Assembly: GCF_023101765.2 (NCBI RefSeq)
Contig: NC_064213.1
Coordinates: 4,960,001-5,024,000, forward strand
DNA from: Spodoptera frugiperda
Taxonomy: Eukaryota; Arthropoda; Insecta; Lepidoptera; Noctuidae
Direction of reading: 5' to 3'
DNA length: 64,000 nt
Shown: in pieces, positions 61,234 through 64,000 of the stretch
Numbering within the stretch: position 1 is the first letter of the stretch
Layout of the letters: each line of letters starts with the position of its first letter
Notes under the pieces: model-generated
What the model saw: the letters and a program-made list of their open reading frames with translations, nothing else
The model's database searches: none
Told to the model about the DNA's origin: nothing
Program-made: the position numbers and the translations under genes

Positions 61234-61613
61234 ACTGTTATTAAATATATAAAATCAATAAAATCCAAATAAAATTTTGAAAGAACTTGTACTAAGTTAT
61301 CAATATAAAAAGAAATTACCAATTAAGTACACATTAATGAGCAACTCGTTAACCTTGACTTGATTATTTTGTGTTCCCTCGAAACTTGAAACTTGGGATC
61401 AAATACCAACTTAGAAATAACAGATAAACTTTAACAACTTAACTTATCTAATAACAAATTCATAACTTAGTTATGACTTGGTCATAGATACGAAGTTTGT
61501 GTAATAAGTATCTAAAACATTGGAAATAACATAATAATTAATTTGTTGCGGACTAAATTGGTTATTGTTACATGATATTTCTTTATAAATAACTTTATAT
61601 AGATTTTATTAAC

Positions 61614-61835
61614 GGGGAATCTCATCCAATTACTTCTCCCGTCTTGAGTGAGGCGAAAGGCGGTTTCAGATTCTTACTGCCACACTCAAAGACATTTAAC
61701 GATTAAACTATTCCTTAATAACGATTTCGTATCGAAAACAATTGCTAAGGACTGGGTTAAATAATCTTTAAATGCCTCTGAGTATGGCAGATACTGACTA
61801 AAAACCACCCCGTTACTACTCTTGCTTTTCGAGTT
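61614..61835 (+). mobile_element. Interspersed repeat, family 4, split by a MITE
   Basis: ggggaatctcatccaattac, cttctcccgtcttgagtgag and ttcagattctta stand left of the MITE. ctgactaaaaaccaccccg and ttactactcttgcttttcga stand right of it. Other copies are at 44967 and 31530. Confidence 0.7.
61677..61790. mobile_element. 118-bp-family MITE inside another repeat
   Basis: It starts CTGCCACACTCAAAGACATT and ends TGCCTCTGAGTATGGCAG. It splits the phrase cttactgactaaaaacc of the surrounding repeat, with TTA before and ATA after it. This is the same 3-bp duplication with one later change. Confidence 0.8.
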
Positions 61836-63392
61836 ATATAGAAACGATTATATTTTATTGATAATAAAATGCTGTTATGTGATTCATGTAAACTGCAATC
61901 AGCCATTTAAACTAATTTTCCACTTTCTCTACTATTAGTATTTTGTCTAGCATGCCTACCAAATACTTATGTATATCTATCTATTTTAGACATTCGATCG
62001 TACATCATTAACTTATCGCATTCTATCGCTATTAATCTTTTACAAATCACTAATTATATCCACAGTCTATTATGGTAAACATAAACCATAATTGCTTCAA
62101 ATAACTCATAACGAATTCACCATAAACACACGACAATAACCACAACAATACCGTAATACAACCGTCTTCATTCGGACGAATCTGGGTGTTAGTCCCTACG
62201 TCCCGTGAGCCCTGTCTAAAAGCCCTTTATTCCGATTCGAATGTCACCGCTTCATAATTTATGGGGACAAAAGGCTTAGTGCTTGTTTAAGTTATGAGTT
62301 ATTGTCATATGGAATGCATTATGTTGGCAGTACTGCGTGCCAGTGTTTGTCGAATGTTGGCATTATTGAATTTACCGAGTCCAATGAATTTGATTAGCGC
62401 TGTATTCCATTGAATACAATTACGTTTGTTTTGTGATTGATAAAGCAGTATTCGTATTCGTGTATTATTTCAAACGATTGATACGTTAAGCTTATTCCAA
62501 CAAAAGGTTTAGCAAATATATTTTGGAATTTAACATAATTGAGTTGTTACTTTAGGGATAATTGGAATTGGCGCGATTTGAGGATTCAGTTAAGCCTTTT
62601 AATTTAATTAATTCGATAATCTGTGTAAAGGTTATCTCCACCTACTTATTTGAATTAATTAAAAGTTAGTATGTTACCTAAATATTGCTAAACGTACAAT
62701 TAATATCTGATCATTAAAAAACAGAGGAACATAGATCGCAAAATCAAATTTCCCTTTACGAATTGTCTACAAAAAAAAATACAGGCTGATTTTTTCCACA
62801 GCGTGTCGTTGAGCTGTTTTGATCCTTCATAAATATACGGGTCACGGGTTCCGAAAGGGTATTTACTGACACTTCCCCGTACCTTCACCACATCAAACAG
62901 AAAAATAAACAAAATAAAAATGTATTATTGTATAGAAAACATAATGATGCGATGTAGGTGTTTTTTTTTATCAGTAAGACAACAAATTACAAGGAATAAA
63001 AAAATATGTGAGAATGATAACTAAAATTACTTTTTTAAGATAAGTTAATGAATTAAACAATTACAGTAATGACAGTATAAATTAACACAAGGCGTATTGG
63101 TGGCCAAACAAAGGCCAAACGACCTAAGTATTGCTTAACTTTCTTCTTCTGTAGATGTGAGGAGCAAAATGATCTTAACTAGTTTAGGGTCTTTCATATC
63201 TGACGTAAAATACGTCAAGCGTATCATCGGTCGTACTGACGTATCATCGGTTGAGTGTAAACGGTCAATTGTTTTTCTATACATTTGTCTGTTCTGTACA
63301 AATCAAACAGCTTGCTACGATCAAGTGTGGTGCGTTATCGGTCATAAGCTTAAGTAGGCACACCTCTATATAAAAGGTTCTTATTTATTTAT
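61836..63392. other. Gene-poor stretch
   Basis: Mostly AT-rich. A minus-strand frame at 62912-62700 contains VRGSVSKYPFGTRDPYIYEG in a slightly GC-richer setting, but it has no convincing splice sites. A short near-tandem of gtactgacgtatcatcggt-type words occurs near 63220-63255. Confidence 0.45.
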
Positions 63393-63447
63393 AATTGAAC
63401 AATACTACAGTTTACGCTAATATATTGAGAATCGCAATATAAACAAA
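63393..63447 (+). repeat. Direct repeat of about 54 bp, left copy
   Basis: attgaacaatactacagttt, acgctaatatattgagaa, then caatataaacaaa. The right copy is at 63739-63792 with two or three differences. Between them is a common moth repeat (accgcattagaatccgttg) that carries a MITE. Confidence 0.7.
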
Positions 63448-63550
63448 CTAGCCACCCACCCCAGCTTCGCATGGGTGCAATGGTCATGAGAATCACTCTA
63501 AGTAAAAATCGTTTATTAAAAACCGCATTAGAATCCGTTGTGTAGTTTTA

Positions 63551-63668
63551 TCGCCGTACTTAGAGTCATTAAATGGTTACTTAACCCAGTCCTTAGCAAT
63601 TGTTTTCGATACAAAATCGTTACTAAGGAATAGTTTAAGTAATAATTAAATGTCTCTGAGTGCTGCAG
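63551..63668. mobile_element. 118-bp-family MITE inside another repeat
   Basis: It begins tcgccgtacttagagtcatt and ends gtctctgagtgctgcag. TTA flanks both sides (63548-63550 and 63669-63671). It interrupts the phrase gtgtagttttaaagattt of a common moth repeat. Confidence 0.8.
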
Positions 63669-63738
63669 TTAAAGATTTAAGCATACAAAGGGACATATTA
63701 AGGAAAGAGAAAATGACTTTGCTTTGTAATATGTAGTG

Positions 63739-63792
63739 ATTGAACAATACTACAGTTTACGCTAATATATTGAGAAACACAATATAAACAAA
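63739..63792 (+). repeat. Direct repeat of about 54 bp, right copy
   Basis: Second copy of the sequence at 63393. It continues naturally from gactttgctttgtaatatg and gtagtg of the interspersed repeat, so the left copy may be the end of a neighbouring unit. Confidence 0.65.
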
Positions 63793-64000
63793 TAATTCAT
63801 CGGGTAAGGACCGACCGTGACATTATAATGAATATGTTATCAAGAATACTAGAAAGCAATTATTATAAAACATTATACCAATAATTAATGATATGAACAA
63901 AACTGACCATCGCTAATTAGTGGCAAAACAATTAACTGGTTTGTTTATAGAAATGAAATGCAAACCACATATAAGTGCCATATTATTGTTTCCTATACAC

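Overview
This is AT-rich eukaryotic nuclear DNA from an insect, almost certainly a lepidopteran and probably a noctuid-type moth. The call rests on three things: short exons with GT-AG introns, a methuselah-family receptor gene, and dense interspersed repeats of kinds I recognise from moth genomes. Those repeats are tRNA-derived SINEs, Helitron-like ends finishing in CTAG|T, and small foldback elements. Nothing in the window is prokaryotic or viral.

The only gene I can reconstruct with confidence is on the minus strand at 9034-17721. It is a methuselah-like (Mth) class B/adhesion-type G-protein-coupled receptor. Nine exons join in frame through consensus splice sites into 457 codons. They give most of the Cys-rich Mth ectodomain, all seven membrane helices and a short basic tail. 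The exon with the start codon and signal peptide lies somewhere above 17721 and I could not find it, so the model is 5'-incomplete. Its introns (342-1660 bp) carry SINE pieces and at least three foldback structures.

1-9033 (downstream of the receptor): repeats and AT-rich DNA, no supportable gene. 17722-64000 (upstream): over 45 kb with no confirmed coding sequence. It may be a long 5' intron plus intergenic DNA. Two short open stretches with some exon-like features are listed as low-confidence candidates (51231-51394 plus, 60571-60795 minus). A GC-rich, TATA-containing patch near 33000-33110 could be a promoter.

The most informative structure outside the gene is the mobile DNA. Three different small elements have terminal inverted repeats and sit between TTA/TAA trinucleotides, as expected for PIF/Harbinger MITEs. 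One forms a near-identical head-to-tail pair of about 0.6 kb at 29029-30250. Another (about 118 bp) is caught three times inside another repeat, so the empty site and insertion order can be read directly. I found no evidence of a new multi-gene system.
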